A stretch of 64,000 bases of DNA from a virus, in the IMG/VR virus record IMGVR_UViG_3300025131_000021, positions 1 to 64,000 of that record; one strand, given 5' to 3'. Shown here piece after piece: positions 9,939 to 18,885 of the stretch. The position numbers and the translations under genes were made by a program. How positions within the stretch are numbered: the stretch's first letter is position 1; each line of letters begins with the position of its first letter. The notes under the pieces were generated by a model. It was given only the letters and a program-made list of their open reading frames with translations, had not been told where the DNA came from and did not search any database.

Positions 9939-10289
9939 CTATCCTCCTAACGCTATTGCAAATGCAATAGCACTTTCATCTATTTGTGATTGCAACGAAG
10001 TCGTTGACGGTTTAAAACTTGACGAAACTGTATCATATGTTAAGTAATATCCTGCCGCCGGAGTTACACTTGAATCATATGAAACCACATTTTTCCAAGT
10101 AGCATTACCATAATGTTCTAATTGATTTGTATCACTATTAAATCTTAAAGATCCATCAGTTGCAACACCTGTTTGCGAACGCCCCGAAGTTGTACCAACA
10201 GGTAATATAATAGCACCATTTTGATCAACAGTTAAAACTTGACTGCTACTACTGATTTTGTTTAATTGATGATTTAAATTTATTGCCAT
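9939..10289 (-). CDS. Small fibre-like protein with GTTSGR-RFNSDTNQLE motif
   Basis: 116 residues. It contains the phage-fibre signature LPVGTTSGR...GSLRFNSDTNQLEHYGNATWK, related to the 141-aa and 312-aa proteins of this cassette. The C-terminal 40 residues end in a short helical segment (SQIDESAIAFAIALGG). TAGGA lies before the ATG. It lies between a large fibre gene and the first subtilase, 3 nt and 10 nt away respectively, so it is part of a tight transcription unit. Structural role inferred. Confidence 0.6.
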   Translation of the reverse strand: MAINLNHQLNKISSSSQVLTVDQNGAIILPVGTTSGRSQTGVATDGSLRFNSDTNQLEHYGNATWKNVVSYDSSVTPAAGYYLTYDTVSSSFKPSTTSLQSQIDESAIAFAIALGG

Positions 10290-10299
10290 TTTTTATTTC

Positions 10300-11892
10300 C
10301 TAACTTGTAATCATACTATGATACGGTTCTATATAAGGCATTCTTAAATATCTATTTGGTGCACCACATATACTATCGTCATTATTATAATCATCATCTA
10401 ATCCTGTTGAATATAATCTATTTGCTATACCTTCATCAATGAGCCATTGATTAGCATCATCTTGTGTCCAAGTAGGATGAAGTTGTAACATACAAGCAAT
10501 TACTCCAGTTACTTGCGGACTTGCCATACTTGTACCTGATAATGCAGTAACTTTATAACTAGAATTTCTTGGATCATTGTAGCCACTTATATAAGGACTC
10601 ATAATATTTGATCCTGGTGCCCATATATGTAATCTTGCGCCTTTAGTTGACGAATATCTAGTTTGCTCATACCATGTTCCACCTGACGATAGATATGATC
10701 CTTCAACATTACCAACAAGTCCTATATTTGCTGTTGATGTTGTTGGTGTACCACCTCTATGATAATACTTAATACTATTATAATATTTGTCAAAATACCA
10801 ATTATTATAATCAATATGCCCTGAACCTACAATTACATACTTGTTATTGCCAGCGGCATTATACATTATTATTCCATCATCTATGCAATCTTGTACATCT
10901 GCATCAATTGATGAAACAAAATTACCATGAGTACTACTTACACCTATTCCTCTATTTTCTAATTCTGCTGGACTTGGCCAATCACTTCCAGTATAACTAC
11001 CAGCACCCCAATCACCATGTGATCCAGTATATTCATAAGTCCAATCTGTTCCTCTATAAGTTCCATAAACAGGTTGCAAAGCATTAGTATAATATGACCA
11101 ACTATTATTACAAACAGTAGGTCTACCTGCATTAGGACCTGATTTATTATTATGCCATCCTCTAATTAATTCAAAACAAGTATATGAACTAATTGCATAC
11201 GTATTTGATAATGTAGCCATTGCATATATGTCTGCACCTCTTGCCCAGCCGTGTGTATTACCTGCGGCTGTTCCTGCTACATGACTTCCGTGTCCGTTTT
11301 GATCGCTGTAAAAATTAGCATTTTGAGAACCAGAAATTCCTGATTCCGTATACCAATCTATTTCTTGTATTCGAGATCCACCAGTACCATCAGGATTAAC
11401 TGTGTACTCTGGATGCCCGGCAGTTATACCTGTATCAATTATAACTACATCAACACCTGTGCCATCTAATGCATAATCATGATCAGCGGTTATACTTGTA
11501 CTATTAACACCTCCAAATGCATCAGTATTATTAGTATAAGAACAACTACGTAATCCCCAATTTTTTATATCAGAACCTCCTGAAGTTCTATGAAATTGTG
11601 CATCTTCATATTTTCCAAGAGTCGTAACAGGCATATTTAATATTTCCTGTTTTAATTGTACATCTAGTACTCGCGAATCATTTCTTAATTCTGCGGCTTC
11701 TAAATGTGATAATGCATACTCTGTATTTCGTTTACTTCCCGGTCGTTTATCAACCCAATCAATAGGTTTATCCGGAATACTGGCTAAACTTGTATCAGAG
11801 TTTTTGAGCCCCGATGTGTCTTTTGTCATTTGATCAAAGAACTCTGACGGGTCACAATCTTTCTTCAGAGTAACTACATATTCTTGTTCCAT
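10300..11892 (-). CDS. Subtilisin-like serine protease (S8), copy 1
   Basis: 530 residues. An I9-like propeptide starts at residue 4 (EYVVTLKKDCDPSEFFDQM). The catalytic domain has the full triad: D153 (VVIIDTGITAGHPE), H201 (NGHGSHVAGTAAG) and S455 (LSGTSMASPQVTG), plus the oxyanion Asn in NAAGNN. No signal peptide or membrane segment, so it is not exported by the host Sec pathway and is more likely virion-borne or active in the lysate or cytoplasm. It is a diverged paralogue of the next gene upstream; both share the N-terminal EY[VI]VTLKKD propeptide start. Surrounded by fibre genes on the same strand. Activity is predicted from motifs; the substrate is unknown (fibre maturation or degradation of a host surface protein are candidates). 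Confidence 0.88.
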   Translation of the reverse strand: MEQEYVVTLKKDCDPSEFFDQMTKDTSGLKNSDTSLASIPDKPIDWVDKRPGSKRNTEYALSHLEAAELRNDSRVLDVQLKQEILNMPVTTLGKYEDAQFHRTSGGSDIKNWGLRSCSYTNNTDAFGGVNSTSITADHDYALDGTGVDVVIIDTGITAGHPEYTVNPDGTGGSRIQEIDWYTESGISGSQNANFYSDQNGHGSHVAGTAAGNTHGWARGADIYAMATLSNTYAISSYTCFELIRGWHNNKSGPNAGRPTVCNNSWSYYTNALQPVYGTYRGTDWTYEYTGSHGDWGAGSYTGSDWPSPAELENRGIGVSSTHGNFVSSIDADVQDCIDDGIIMYNAAGNNKYVIVGSGHIDYNNWYFDKYYNSIKYYHRGGTPTTSTANIGLVGNVEGSYLSSGGTWYEQTRYSSTKGARLHIWAPGSNIMSPYISGYNDPRNSSYKVTALSGTSMASPQVTGVIACMLQLHPTWTQDDANQWLIDEGIANRLYSTGLDDDYNNDDSICGAPNRYLRMPYIEPYHSMITS

Positions 11893-11916
11893 AATACTAT
11901 TTATTGCAAAATATTA

Positions 11917-13734
11917 TTATGTAATTTCTATAGTCCAGGATCCGTCTTTAAAGGGCATGTTGGCGTATCGGTTATGTCCGCCATGTAGGCTGTCTGTAAC
12001 AGTATAATCTTGGCCGCCACCGAGCCAGGCTGCTGTGGGGCCTGCGCCATACCTATCTGCGGGAGTATTTGTAGTACCTTGGTGAATTGCTCCGGATTTA
12101 TGACATTCTGATCGTACAAAATCACGGACATTTTTTTGATTCCAATGAGGATTGGCTTCAAGTAAACAAGCAACCATACCACATACTTGTGGGCTTGCCA
12201 TACTTGTACCACTTAATGATTTCCAATGGTAACTAGAATCTCTAGGGTCGGTCCAGGAACTATTTGCGGCATTTACAGGTCCTGCAATATTAGTTCCGGG
12301 GGCCCATACATCTATTCTAGGTCCACTATTTGAATAATCTGCTTTTTTCTCTGTTGTTGTTCCAGGTTTATTAGTATCAGCGATTGCTCCAACACAAACA
12401 GGCATCATTCCATTATCATTCCAATGCGAACCTGGGGAGCCACCTTGCATATGTTTTATTGAGCCTCTACTAACAGTTCCGTATTCGGTTGCCCAGTCTC
12501 TACCTAAATCTGACATATTTAATTTTCTCGGACAACCATCAGTATCGTTATATGCAACATCTATTTTGTGATATTCATTACCTGCGGCGGCTACAAAAAT
12601 TACTCCAACATCCATACATTGTTCCATATCTGCTTTTATATCTGATCTAACTCGCGGATGCACCCAATAATTAGATGGATCATCTGTATCTTCGTATCCT
12701 GTTTCACCAAAAAATTCTTTACGTTGGTTTCCTGATGTATATCCTGCTTCAGCAAATCTGTAAGCCTGACCAGAATCATAAGGATAATCACCATATCTCC
12801 ATGCATGTATTGTCATATTCCAATAATGCTCTAAAATAATCCAACTTTGATTTACTACTGTAGGTCGTTTATATCCAGTTGATGCCTGGGCTGTTTTTTG
12901 TGTATGAAATGCTTCTATCATATCAAAACTATATGCATGAGAAACATATGCGGCATCTTGAATTTTTTGTGACCATATACCTGCTTCTGTTGCCCATCCA
13001 CAAGTATTACCTACTGCTATTCCAGCAACATGAGATCCATGTCCGTAACTATCATTATGATAACCATCATAACTATAACCACCAGGCATATTAATACCTA
13101 ATGCATTCCACCAATGATATGTGCTATCGTATCTTGAACCACCTGTGCCATCAGGATTAATTGCAAACTCGGGATGATCTCCTATTATACCTGTGTCTTG
13201 AATTATAACATCTACTCCTTTACCTGTCAAGTTATAACCATACTTTCCAGTAAGTTCTGTAGAGTTACTATTCCATCCTCCAGCAGTTGTAGTCATAGAA
13301 CGTAAACCCCAATTTACATCCCATGCTTGCGATGGACTCCTATCAAAATTCATATCAGTTGGTGCCCACCCTACTGCTCCTTGGGTACCTCTATAATGAC
13401 ATAATCCTATATTTTGATGGGGATCGTTTTCAAATGGAATTTGCACATCGTCGACTCTAGGATCTTTACGTAACTCTCGCACTTCTTCTAAAGACATGCT
13501 ATAATGTGTATTACAATTACTTTTTTCTCGTCTATTTACAGTATCTATAGTTCTTGTTGGTATTTGTCCTGTATCGGAAAGGGAGGCTGAATCACGAATC
13601 ATTTTATCATGAAAATCTGTTGCATCTGCATCTTTTTTTAATGTCACGATATACTCCTCTTGAGCAGTCATATCAAGACCGTTTGCAATTTCTTCTTCTT
13701 CTAGTGCTTTTAATTCATCTAATATGTCGCTCAT
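11917..13734 (-). CDS. Subtilisin-like serine protease (S8), copy 2
   Basis: 605 residues. An acidic N-terminal ~22 residues precede an I9-like propeptide (EEYIVTLKKDADATDFHDKM). The triad is D180 (VIIQDTGIIGDHPEF), H232 (YGHGSHVAGIAVG) and S511 (LSGTSMASPQVCG), with the oxyanion Asn in VAAAGNEY. The stretch EFAINPDGTGGSR after the Asp site matches EYTVNPDGTGGSR in copy 1, showing recent common descent. Insertions relative to copy 1 lie between the His and Ser sites. No signal peptide. The ATG overlaps the stop region of the adjacent 324-aa fibre gene by one base (13734), so the two are translationally coupled. Tandem intact subtilases within a fibre cassette are unusual. Confidence 0.88.
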   Translation of the reverse strand: MSDILDELKALEEEEIANGLDMTAQEEYIVTLKKDADATDFHDKMIRDSASLSDTGQIPTRTIDTVNRREKSNCNTHYSMSLEEVRELRKDPRVDDVQIPFENDPHQNIGLCHYRGTQGAVGWAPTDMNFDRSPSQAWDVNWGLRSMTTTAGGWNSNSTELTGKYGYNLTGKGVDVIIQDTGIIGDHPEFAINPDGTGGSRYDSTYHWWNALGINMPGGYSYDGYHNDSYGHGSHVAGIAVGNTCGWATEAGIWSQKIQDAAYVSHAYSFDMIEAFHTQKTAQASTGYKRPTVVNQSWIILEHYWNMTIHAWRYGDYPYDSGQAYRFAEAGYTSGNQRKEFFGETGYEDTDDPSNYWVHPRVRSDIKADMEQCMDVGVIFVAAAGNEYHKIDVAYNDTDGCPRKLNMSDLGRDWATEYGTVSRGSIKHMQGGSPGSHWNDNGMMPVCVGAIADTNKPGTTTEKKADYSNSGPRIDVWAPGTNIAGPVNAANSSWTDPRDSSYHWKSLSGTSMASPQVCGMVACLLEANPHWNQKNVRDFVRSECHKSGAIHQGTTNTPADRYGAGPTAAWLGGGQDYTVTDSLHGGHNRYANMPFKDGSWTIEIT

Positions 13735-14708
13735 TATGTATTCACCACCGTAGCTCTAGTATCAAATCTAAGCCAATTAGTGCCATCATAAAATACTGGA
13801 GTAGGTTGAGCATTACTAGATCCGTCTGTTGCATCACATGCATATGCTATTGCTCCTGCACTTGGTGCGCCTAGAGCATTTAAAGCGGTAACTGTACATA
13901 CTGCTAAACCAATAGGCGAACACGCTCTTGTTTCACCAGCGGCGTTAAGACAAATATAATTTCCTGCATTTATATTAAATGTGCCTGATGCAGTTGTAAT
14001 CAAACAACATGAAATACATAAAGTATTAGCAACTAATGTTCCACCAATATGTGCATTACATGCAATGCCTACACCACCAGATACCATAAATGCACCTGTT
14101 GTTGAACTTGTTGATTGGGTTGTATTTGTTATAGTAAGTGTACCATCAGTACAATAACAAACATCATGTCCTGAATATTTGCAAAGATAGCCTGTTCCTG
14201 AACCACCTGTAATACCTGTTAAGTTACTTCCATCACCAATGAAACAATCAGCAGTAACATTTCCACCAACTTTTATATCGCATACTACACTAATTCCGCC
14301 ATCGGTTTGTATAGACCCATCAGTTGTAGATGTTGCATTTGTAGTATTTTCAGTATATATTTTACTTTCTGATATAATATGTCCTTCAATATACGCATCG
14401 CATTTAACACCTAAGCCTCCTGAGCAGGCTATTAAAGAACCGGTTACTCCTGATGTTGCATTAGTATTTTGAGTTGCGGTATAAACTGTGGCTGATTGAA
14501 TTGTATTACAAGTAAGAGTACCGGAGACTGTCATGTCTCCTGCTACATTAATGTCACCACCAATCCAAGCATCACATGCAATACCGGCTCCACCTAGCAT
14601 TACTAAGGCACCTGTGCTAGTACTTGTTGAATTTGTTGTTGTCTTAAGACATAATTTATCTGCGGTTAAATTATAATCACCGCAAATACAAGAAGTGATG
14701 TCAGTCAT
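13734..14708 (-). CDS. Repeat-containing fibre-like protein (GGxGIACDAxIGG repeats)
   Basis: 324 residues made largely of repeats of the form TTNSTSTSTGALVMLGGAG followed by CDAWIGGDI, about four copies of 30-50 residues, sometimes with spacer segments. The C-terminus (TVTALNALGAPSAGAIAYAC, then DGTNWLRFD) is the AP.AG..AY..D....P.FYDGTNW closing module common in phage fibres and capsid decoration proteins. High cysteine content (for example YLCKYSGHDVCYCTDG). Shares repeats with the PKD protein and the 253-aa protein. Structural by inference. Confidence 0.7.
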   Translation of the reverse strand: MTDITSCICGDYNLTADKLCLKTTTNSTSTSTGALVMLGGAGIACDAWIGGDINVAGDMTVSGTLTCNTIQSATVYTATQNTNATSGVTGSLIACSGGLGVKCDAYIEGHIISESKIYTENTTNATSTTDGSIQTDGGISVVCDIKVGGNVTADCFIGDGSNLTGITGGSGTGYLCKYSGHDVCYCTDGTLTITNTTQSTSSTTGAFMVSGGVGIACNAHIGGTLVANTLCISCCLITTASGTFNINAGNYICLNAAGETRACSPIGLAVCTVTALNALGAPSAGAIAYACDATDGSSNAQPTPVFYDGTNWLRFDTRATVVNT

Positions 14709-14719
14709 TAGTGATTATC

Positions 14720-15481
14720 CTAGTGTAAATCTGTCCATGCACCGTTAGCATATCCTCTAAATTTGCAAGTATCGGATTTATAATACATTTGGCCTTCGGC
14801 ACCTGCTGGATCACTTGTGGCAGTATGAAGTTGAACAACATTGCTCATTGTTAATTTACCAGCAATGTATGCATCACAAGCAACTCCAATTCCTCCATCT
14901 GTTTGTATTGAGCCAGTTGTACCACTAGTTGAATTAGTAGTACTGTCAACAGTAATGGCACCAGCAATGTATGCATCACAAGTAACTCCAAGTCCGCCAT
15001 CTGTTTGTATTGAGCCAGTTGTACCATTAGTTGAATTAGTAGTACTATCGACAGTGATGGCACCACCAATATATACATCACAAGCAACTCCAAGTCCACC
15101 AGCATTAGTAATAGCACCTGTGGTTGTGCTAGTTGAATTCGTTGTATCTGTTGCACTAATAATACCTGCGGCTATTGTTTTAACAAAAACACAATTCCAT
15201 TTTTGTGGCGCAGAACCTAAATTATAGGTTTCATCTGTATCGGGTATAATATGTGATATTACATCAGCAGTAAAACAAACAGAATCAGTATTAGCATCAC
15301 CAATAACTGTATTACCAGTGGCATATAAATTACCTCCAACACAAATATCTTTAGTAACACCAACTCCACCTGCAACAACTAACGCACCGGTTGTTGTACT
15401 TGTTGAATTTGTGTCACTTATTATTGTTACACATGTTGAATCAATACTATATTCGCCTGCTATTTTTTCTGTATGTTTCAT
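14720..15481 (-). CDS. Repeat-containing fibre-like protein with DTCKFRGYANGAWTDLH tail
   Basis: 253 residues. N-terminal SIDSTCVTIISDTNSTS, then the SHIIPDTDETYNLG motif and WNCVFV, then three near-identical 34-residue repeats (GGLGVxCDAYIAGAITVDS) encoded by 102-bp tandem DNA repeats. The last ~36 residues (from LHTATSDPAGAEGQMYYK to GYANGAWTDLH) are almost the same as the C-terminus of the adjacent 312-aa gene. No enzyme motif. The shared tail suggests a common trimerisation or docking end. Confidence 0.7.
   Translation of the reverse strand: MKHTEKIAGEYSIDSTCVTIISDTNSTSTTTGALVVAGGVGVTKDICVGGNLYATGNTVIGDANTDSVCFTADVISHIIPDTDETYNLGSAPQKWNCVFVKTIAAGIISATDTTNSTSTTTGAITNAGGLGVACDVYIGGAITVDSTTNSTNGTTGSIQTDGGLGVTCDAYIAGAITVDSTTNSTSGTTGSIQTDGGIGVACDAYIAGKLTMSNVVQLHTATSDPAGAEGQMYYKSDTCKFRGYANGAWTDLH
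14863..15168 (-). repeat. Three 102-bp tandem in-frame repeats
   Basis: Units begin at 14863, 14965 and 15067 (each starting near CAATGTATGCATCACAAG or a close variant) with an exact 102-bp period, encoding 34-residue fibre repeats of the 253-aa protein. Units differ by a few bases; the third is the most diverged. Confidence 0.8.
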
Positions 15482-15489
15482 TTATATCT

Positions 15490-16428
15490 CTAATGTAAAT
15501 CTGTCCATGCTCCATTAGCGTATCCTCTGAACTTGCAAGTATCTGTTTTATAATACATCATTCCTTCAGTTCCTGCAGGATCGCTAGTTGCACCATGTAA
15601 TTTAATTGTTCCGCCCATTGTTAAACTTGTTAATGTACCAACACTTGTAATACCTGCTTGTGCGGCATCTACACTTAAAGAATGGGCAACATTTTCTCCG
15701 GTAGTTGCTCCTGAAGATGTTAGTCCGGTTCCAGCAGTTAATGTTCCAACATAGTTACCGGAAGTATCAGTACCAAGTGTAACCGAATTTGCTTGAATTG
15801 TTGCTGTTCCTGTTACATTTCCTGATCCATCAAACCCACTTGAAGTCCATACAACATCTCCTGTCATACCAATAGTTCTAGCCGTTGTAAGTTTATCAGC
15901 AGTTCCTGATGAACCACCAGTTGAGCCAGCAGTTGTAGCACAACAAACTGAAAAATCACATGCTAATACTTTTTTAAATGCATTATCAGTTGCATCAACA
16001 ACTACTAGATAATCAGTGTTACTGTCAATTGGATTATACATTTGATCGCATATAACACCTGTGCTAACAGTCATACAACCACTAGAAGCAAGAGTTATAT
16101 CTCCTGAAACTGCTTTTGCGGTATAGCAACTTCCTTGCCCTACTAATACATTTCCTGCAGATGCAGTTGCAGTAACAACATCTGTTAAACAATTAAGGGC
16201 TAAACCAGTTGTGTGTGCTACTGATTTCCAAGTACATGAAGATGGATCAGAATCAAAATATTCTACTGCATATGTTTCATTATTATATCTTAACGAACCA
16301 CCTTTTAGTGTACTACCTGAAGCACAACGAGAAGCAGTATTACCAGCAGGCAACACCATATTACTACATGTGCCTACTTCTAAATTGCTCGGTGCTGAGC
16401 TCGGATATGGTACTATTACTGAAGTCAT
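15490..16428 (-). CDS. Fibre-like protein with DTCKFRGYANGAWTDLH tail
   Basis: 312 residues from the ATG at 16428 (MTSVIVPYPSSAPSN); the open frame reaches further upstream, but the longer form would cross the terminator and the end of gp23, and a late-type octamer sits 26 nt before 16428. It has the signature LPAGNTASRCASGST...SLRYNNETYAVEYFDSD, a middle region of fibre repeats (TDVVTATASAGNVLVGQGS, TLTAGTGLTSSGATTGENV) and a C-terminal 36 residues nearly identical to the neighbouring 253-aa protein. First gene of the fibre cassette after gp23. Structural by inference. Confidence 0.72.
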   Translation of the reverse strand: MTSVIVPYPSSAPSNLEVGTCSNMVLPAGNTASRCASGSTLKGGSLRYNNETYAVEYFDSDPSSCTWKSVAHTTGLALNCLTDVVTATASAGNVLVGQGSCYTAKAVSGDITLASSGCMTVSTGVICDQMYNPIDSNTDYLVVVDATDNAFKKVLACDFSVCCATTAGSTGGSSGTADKLTTARTIGMTGDVVWTSSGFDGSGNVTGTATIQANSVTLGTDTSGNYVGTLTAGTGLTSSGATTGENVAHSLSVDAAQAGITSVGTLTSLTMGGTIKLHGATSDPAGTEGMMYYKTDTCKFRGYANGAWTDLH

Positions 16429-16454
16429 AATTAAATCATTCTTTATATTGTAAT

Positions 16455-16462
16455 TATTTATC
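16455..16462 (-). promoter_or_regulatory. T4 late-type promoter octamer (GATAAATA)
   Basis: GATAAATA on the minus strand between the gp23 terminator and the 312-aa fibre ATG (26 nt away). It would start the fibre cassette transcript separately from the head operon. Confidence 0.5.
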
Positions 16463-16481
16463 TTTAAGAAATAATGGTCAT

Positions 16482-16511
16482 AAAAAAAGGTACTGCCGAA
16501 ACAGTACCTTT
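16482..16511 (-). terminator. Rho-independent terminator after gp23
   Basis: A 10-bp perfect stem (AAAGGTACTG at 16486-16495 against CAGTACCTTT at 16502-16511, 6-nt loop) is followed on the minus strand by a T tract. It lies 11 nt beyond the gp23 stop. Confidence 0.85.
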
Positions 16512-16522
16512 TGTAGTAAACC

Positions 16523-17692
16523 TTAAATGAATGAAAGGTTTGTTGTGTTGATTGCGATCTTTGCAAGATAGTCGCCAGCATTACCCAAGGATGATGCTGA
16601 GTTTGAAAGTTCAACATAACCATATCTGGTTAAGAAACTTACGACTGGTTCGAACGAAGTCGGATCAAGTACAACACCAGAGCTCATCAACGGAACGTAT
16701 GGGCAATAGAAAGATGCCGCATCCATTTCGCCTGGTCCTTTATAACCAACGAGGATGTCTGTGCTGTCAGTTGCGTATGCGTCAACATAAACACGAACTG
16801 AACTGTTCAATGTACCAACAAATTTTGTATTAGTTGGTGCTTCGAAAGTACCTTCAGTTGTTCTTGCGAACGCTGAAGTTGTTGCACTTTGCAATACTGT
16901 AAGAGCAGTTGGTGAAACAACTACCCAGTTACCTGCACCACGACGTGTGCGTTGAGCTATCAAGTTAGCGGCTCTATTTACAAGAACTGCTAAAGCGGCA
17001 TGCTCGTCGCCAACATATGTGGCTGTACCAGATACGGAACCTTGGTCGTATGTACCAATGGCCGTTCCGGACAATGTTCTTAAACTGCCAAGAATGTCTT
17101 GATCAATCTCTGCTGTAATCTCTTGTGCTAAAGCGGCCATAATCTCTGCTTCAACATCAAGCCCATGCTGGGATTGTGCATCTTGTGCGGCTTCAAAAGT
17201 CCAACGAGCGGACAGTCTGCGTGACTGAGCTTCGACTGTTTGCTTTAAGACTTGAATGGATAGCCTGTTACCGGCAACCCCTTCTAAATCTGCTGTTGGG
17301 CTCGGTGCGGCCGATGATCCTGGTGCACCTGAATAATTTGTTGCGATATCAAACGGACTAAGAGCTTCTTGACCTGCAGTTCCACCATTATCGGTGTCTG
17401 AGTATCGTACTCTTAACGTATGTATCTGTGCTACGGGTCCACTCATTGGTTGGACTCCGATTATTTCGTTAGCAATAACTGTAGGCATAACCCTGCGGAT
17501 GACCGGTAAAATAACCTTATTCAATGTTGCAACGTTACCAGCATGTGAAGCACCAGCGGTTGCTGTCTCCATCAACTGGGAGCGTGTATTTTCTAAGGTT
17601 GTTTCCATGACAACTTTTTTGTTGCCTTGTAGACCGTCGCAGAGAGCCTCTTTTGTTTGTTGCCAATTTGACTCAAAAATTGCGTCTGCCAT
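16523..17692 (-). CDS. gp23: Major capsid protein gp23
   Basis: 389 residues forming the hexameric shell of the head. The motif series VILPVIRRVMPTVIANEIIG-VQPMSGP-VRY matches the gp23 family (T4: MVRRAIPNLIAFDICGVQPM). A likely gp21 cleavage site follows E42 (QLME|TATAG), giving a mature protein of about 347 residues; the site fits the (L/I)-x-E rule. Shorter than T4 gp23 (521 aa), so insertion regions are probably reduced. TAGGAG precedes the ATG and a strong terminator follows the stop. Order gp23-gp22-gp21 is the T4 order. Confidence 0.95.
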   Translation of the reverse strand: MADAIFESNWQQTKEALCDGLQGNKKVVMETTLENTRSQLMETATAGASHAGNVATLNKVILPVIRRVMPTVIANEIIGVQPMSGPVAQIHTLRVRYSDTDNGGTAGQEALSPFDIATNYSGAPGSSAAPSPTADLEGVAGNRLSIQVLKQTVEAQSRRLSARWTFEAAQDAQSQHGLDVEAEIMAALAQEITAEIDQDILGSLRTLSGTAIGTYDQGSVSGTATYVGDEHAALAVLVNRAANLIAQRTRRGAGNWVVVSPTALTVLQSATTSAFARTTEGTFEAPTNTKFVGTLNSSVRVYVDAYATDSTDILVGYKGPGEMDAASFYCPYVPLMSSGVVLDPTSFEPVVSFLTRYGYVELSNSASSLGNAGDYLAKIAINTTNLSFI

Positions 17693-17718
17693 TATATTCT
17701 CCTACTTTTCTCTGTTTT

Positions 17719-18885
17719 TTACTTCATACCTGCTAATTTTTGCAGGTTTAAAATCTCAGCTTTTGCATCGCTGGTATCTGGATTAATGTGGATGGGTTTA
17801 TTCCCGGTTACCACGGTCCGCCTTGATTGCGTTTCTGATTCTTTTATAACTTTAGTGTTTTCATTAAGTTTTTGCTTATTTGCTTCCTGCCTCTTCATCT
17901 TCTTAGCAGAAACAGCAGTTTCTTCATTTAATACACCAGGCAAGTACTTTTGATAAGAACCTCTAAGTTGATCTGTTTGGACACTCTCCAACAGTTCGCC
18001 CATGAGAGCTCTTTTACCCTTTGCCAGTGGGCTTAATAATTCACTTAAAACTTTTTCGCGTTTTGCGGAGTCCTCAGCGATTTTAATTTTTGCATTTGAT
18101 GTTTTAATTTCATCGATTGCTTTTTGTAGAGTATTATTACTTTCATTAAGTTTTGACTCTAAATCTTCTACCCTGTTTTGGTACTTTTTGACTTCTGTTC
18201 CATCTGCAAGATGACTTGTTAAGAATTCTGCCGCGAAAGATTCAAATATCTTCCTGCCAAAGTTGTTCTTTTTGGCTGTTTCAATGTCCTCTTTAAGAGC
18301 ATTAATTTCGCCCTTTAAAGCACCTGCTACAATACCTTCAACTTTTTCAGCGGCCTTTTTAACAAAATCACGCTTTGTCTCGGCAATTAAAGCCTTGCCT
18401 TCTCTAACCAATTTAACTCGTTGCTCTACAACCGCTCGTTTATCGGTGTGGAATTCGTTAAGTTCTTTGGAAATGTTCTTAACAATAAAACTTTCCAACT
18501 TAGCGAAGTTTTCTCCACTAGCCTTGCGATCAGTACGAAGTTGTTTTACTTCGTTTGCAAGAGATTCGGTTACGAATTTATCAAGGATATTGGCATGTTC
18601 TTTGACAGATTTCGTATAATTTACACGACTGTCAACTAAGCCTTTTTTATCCTCGGCAAGTTCTTCAATTTCTACTTTAATTGCATCCGAAAGCATATTA
18701 TCCATTGCTTCAACAATTTGAGATTTATCATGCTCATATCGTTGACTAAACTCCTCACGCAATTCGGCTTTCATAGCCTCTTTTTGCTCTGTAAGTTTAG
18801 AATCCCATGCTTCCTGGATGGATGTCCTTGCATCCTCGGAGAGTGCCTCGGAACCTAACAGGTCTTCTATTGCATTATTAGCCAT
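17719..18885 (-). CDS. gp22: Prohead core scaffolding protein gp22
   Basis: 388 residues, highly charged and almost wholly helical/coiled coil (LTEQKEAMKAELREEFSQRY, KKYQNRVEDLESKLNESNN). Forms the internal prohead scaffold and is degraded by gp21 before DNA packaging. Longer than T4 gp22 (269 aa), like gp22 of marine relatives. The C-terminus ends LNLQKLAGMK. GGAG ribosome site 7 nt before the ATG; 12 nt from gp21. Identification rests on composition, coiled-coil pattern and position between gp21 and gp23. Confidence 0.9.
   Translation of the reverse strand: MANNAIEDLLGSEALSEDARTSIQEAWDSKLTEQKEAMKAELREEFSQRYEHDKSQIVEAMDNMLSDAIKVEIEELAEDKKGLVDSRVNYTKSVKEHANILDKFVTESLANEVKQLRTDRKASGENFAKLESFIVKNISKELNEFHTDKRAVVEQRVKLVREGKALIAETKRDFVKKAAEKVEGIVAGALKGEINALKEDIETAKKNNFGRKIFESFAAEFLTSHLADGTEVKKYQNRVEDLESKLNESNNTLQKAIDEIKTSNAKIKIAEDSAKREKVLSELLSPLAKGKRALMGELLESVQTDQLRGSYQKYLPGVLNEETAVSAKKMKRQEANKQKLNENTKVIKESETQSRRTVVTGNKPIHINPDTSDAKAEILNLQKLAGMK

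Noticed and set aside
11898-11905. AATAAATA late-type octamer before the first subtilase
   Set aside because: Only 5 nt from the ATG; transcription would start inside the coding region.
14863-15168. CRISPR-like repeat array
   Set aside because: The 102-bp units are coding, contiguous and without spacers.
16429-16623. 65-residue N-terminal extension of the 312-aa fibre protein
   Set aside because: It would cross the gp23 terminator and the gp23 3' end, and the late-type octamer lies inside it.
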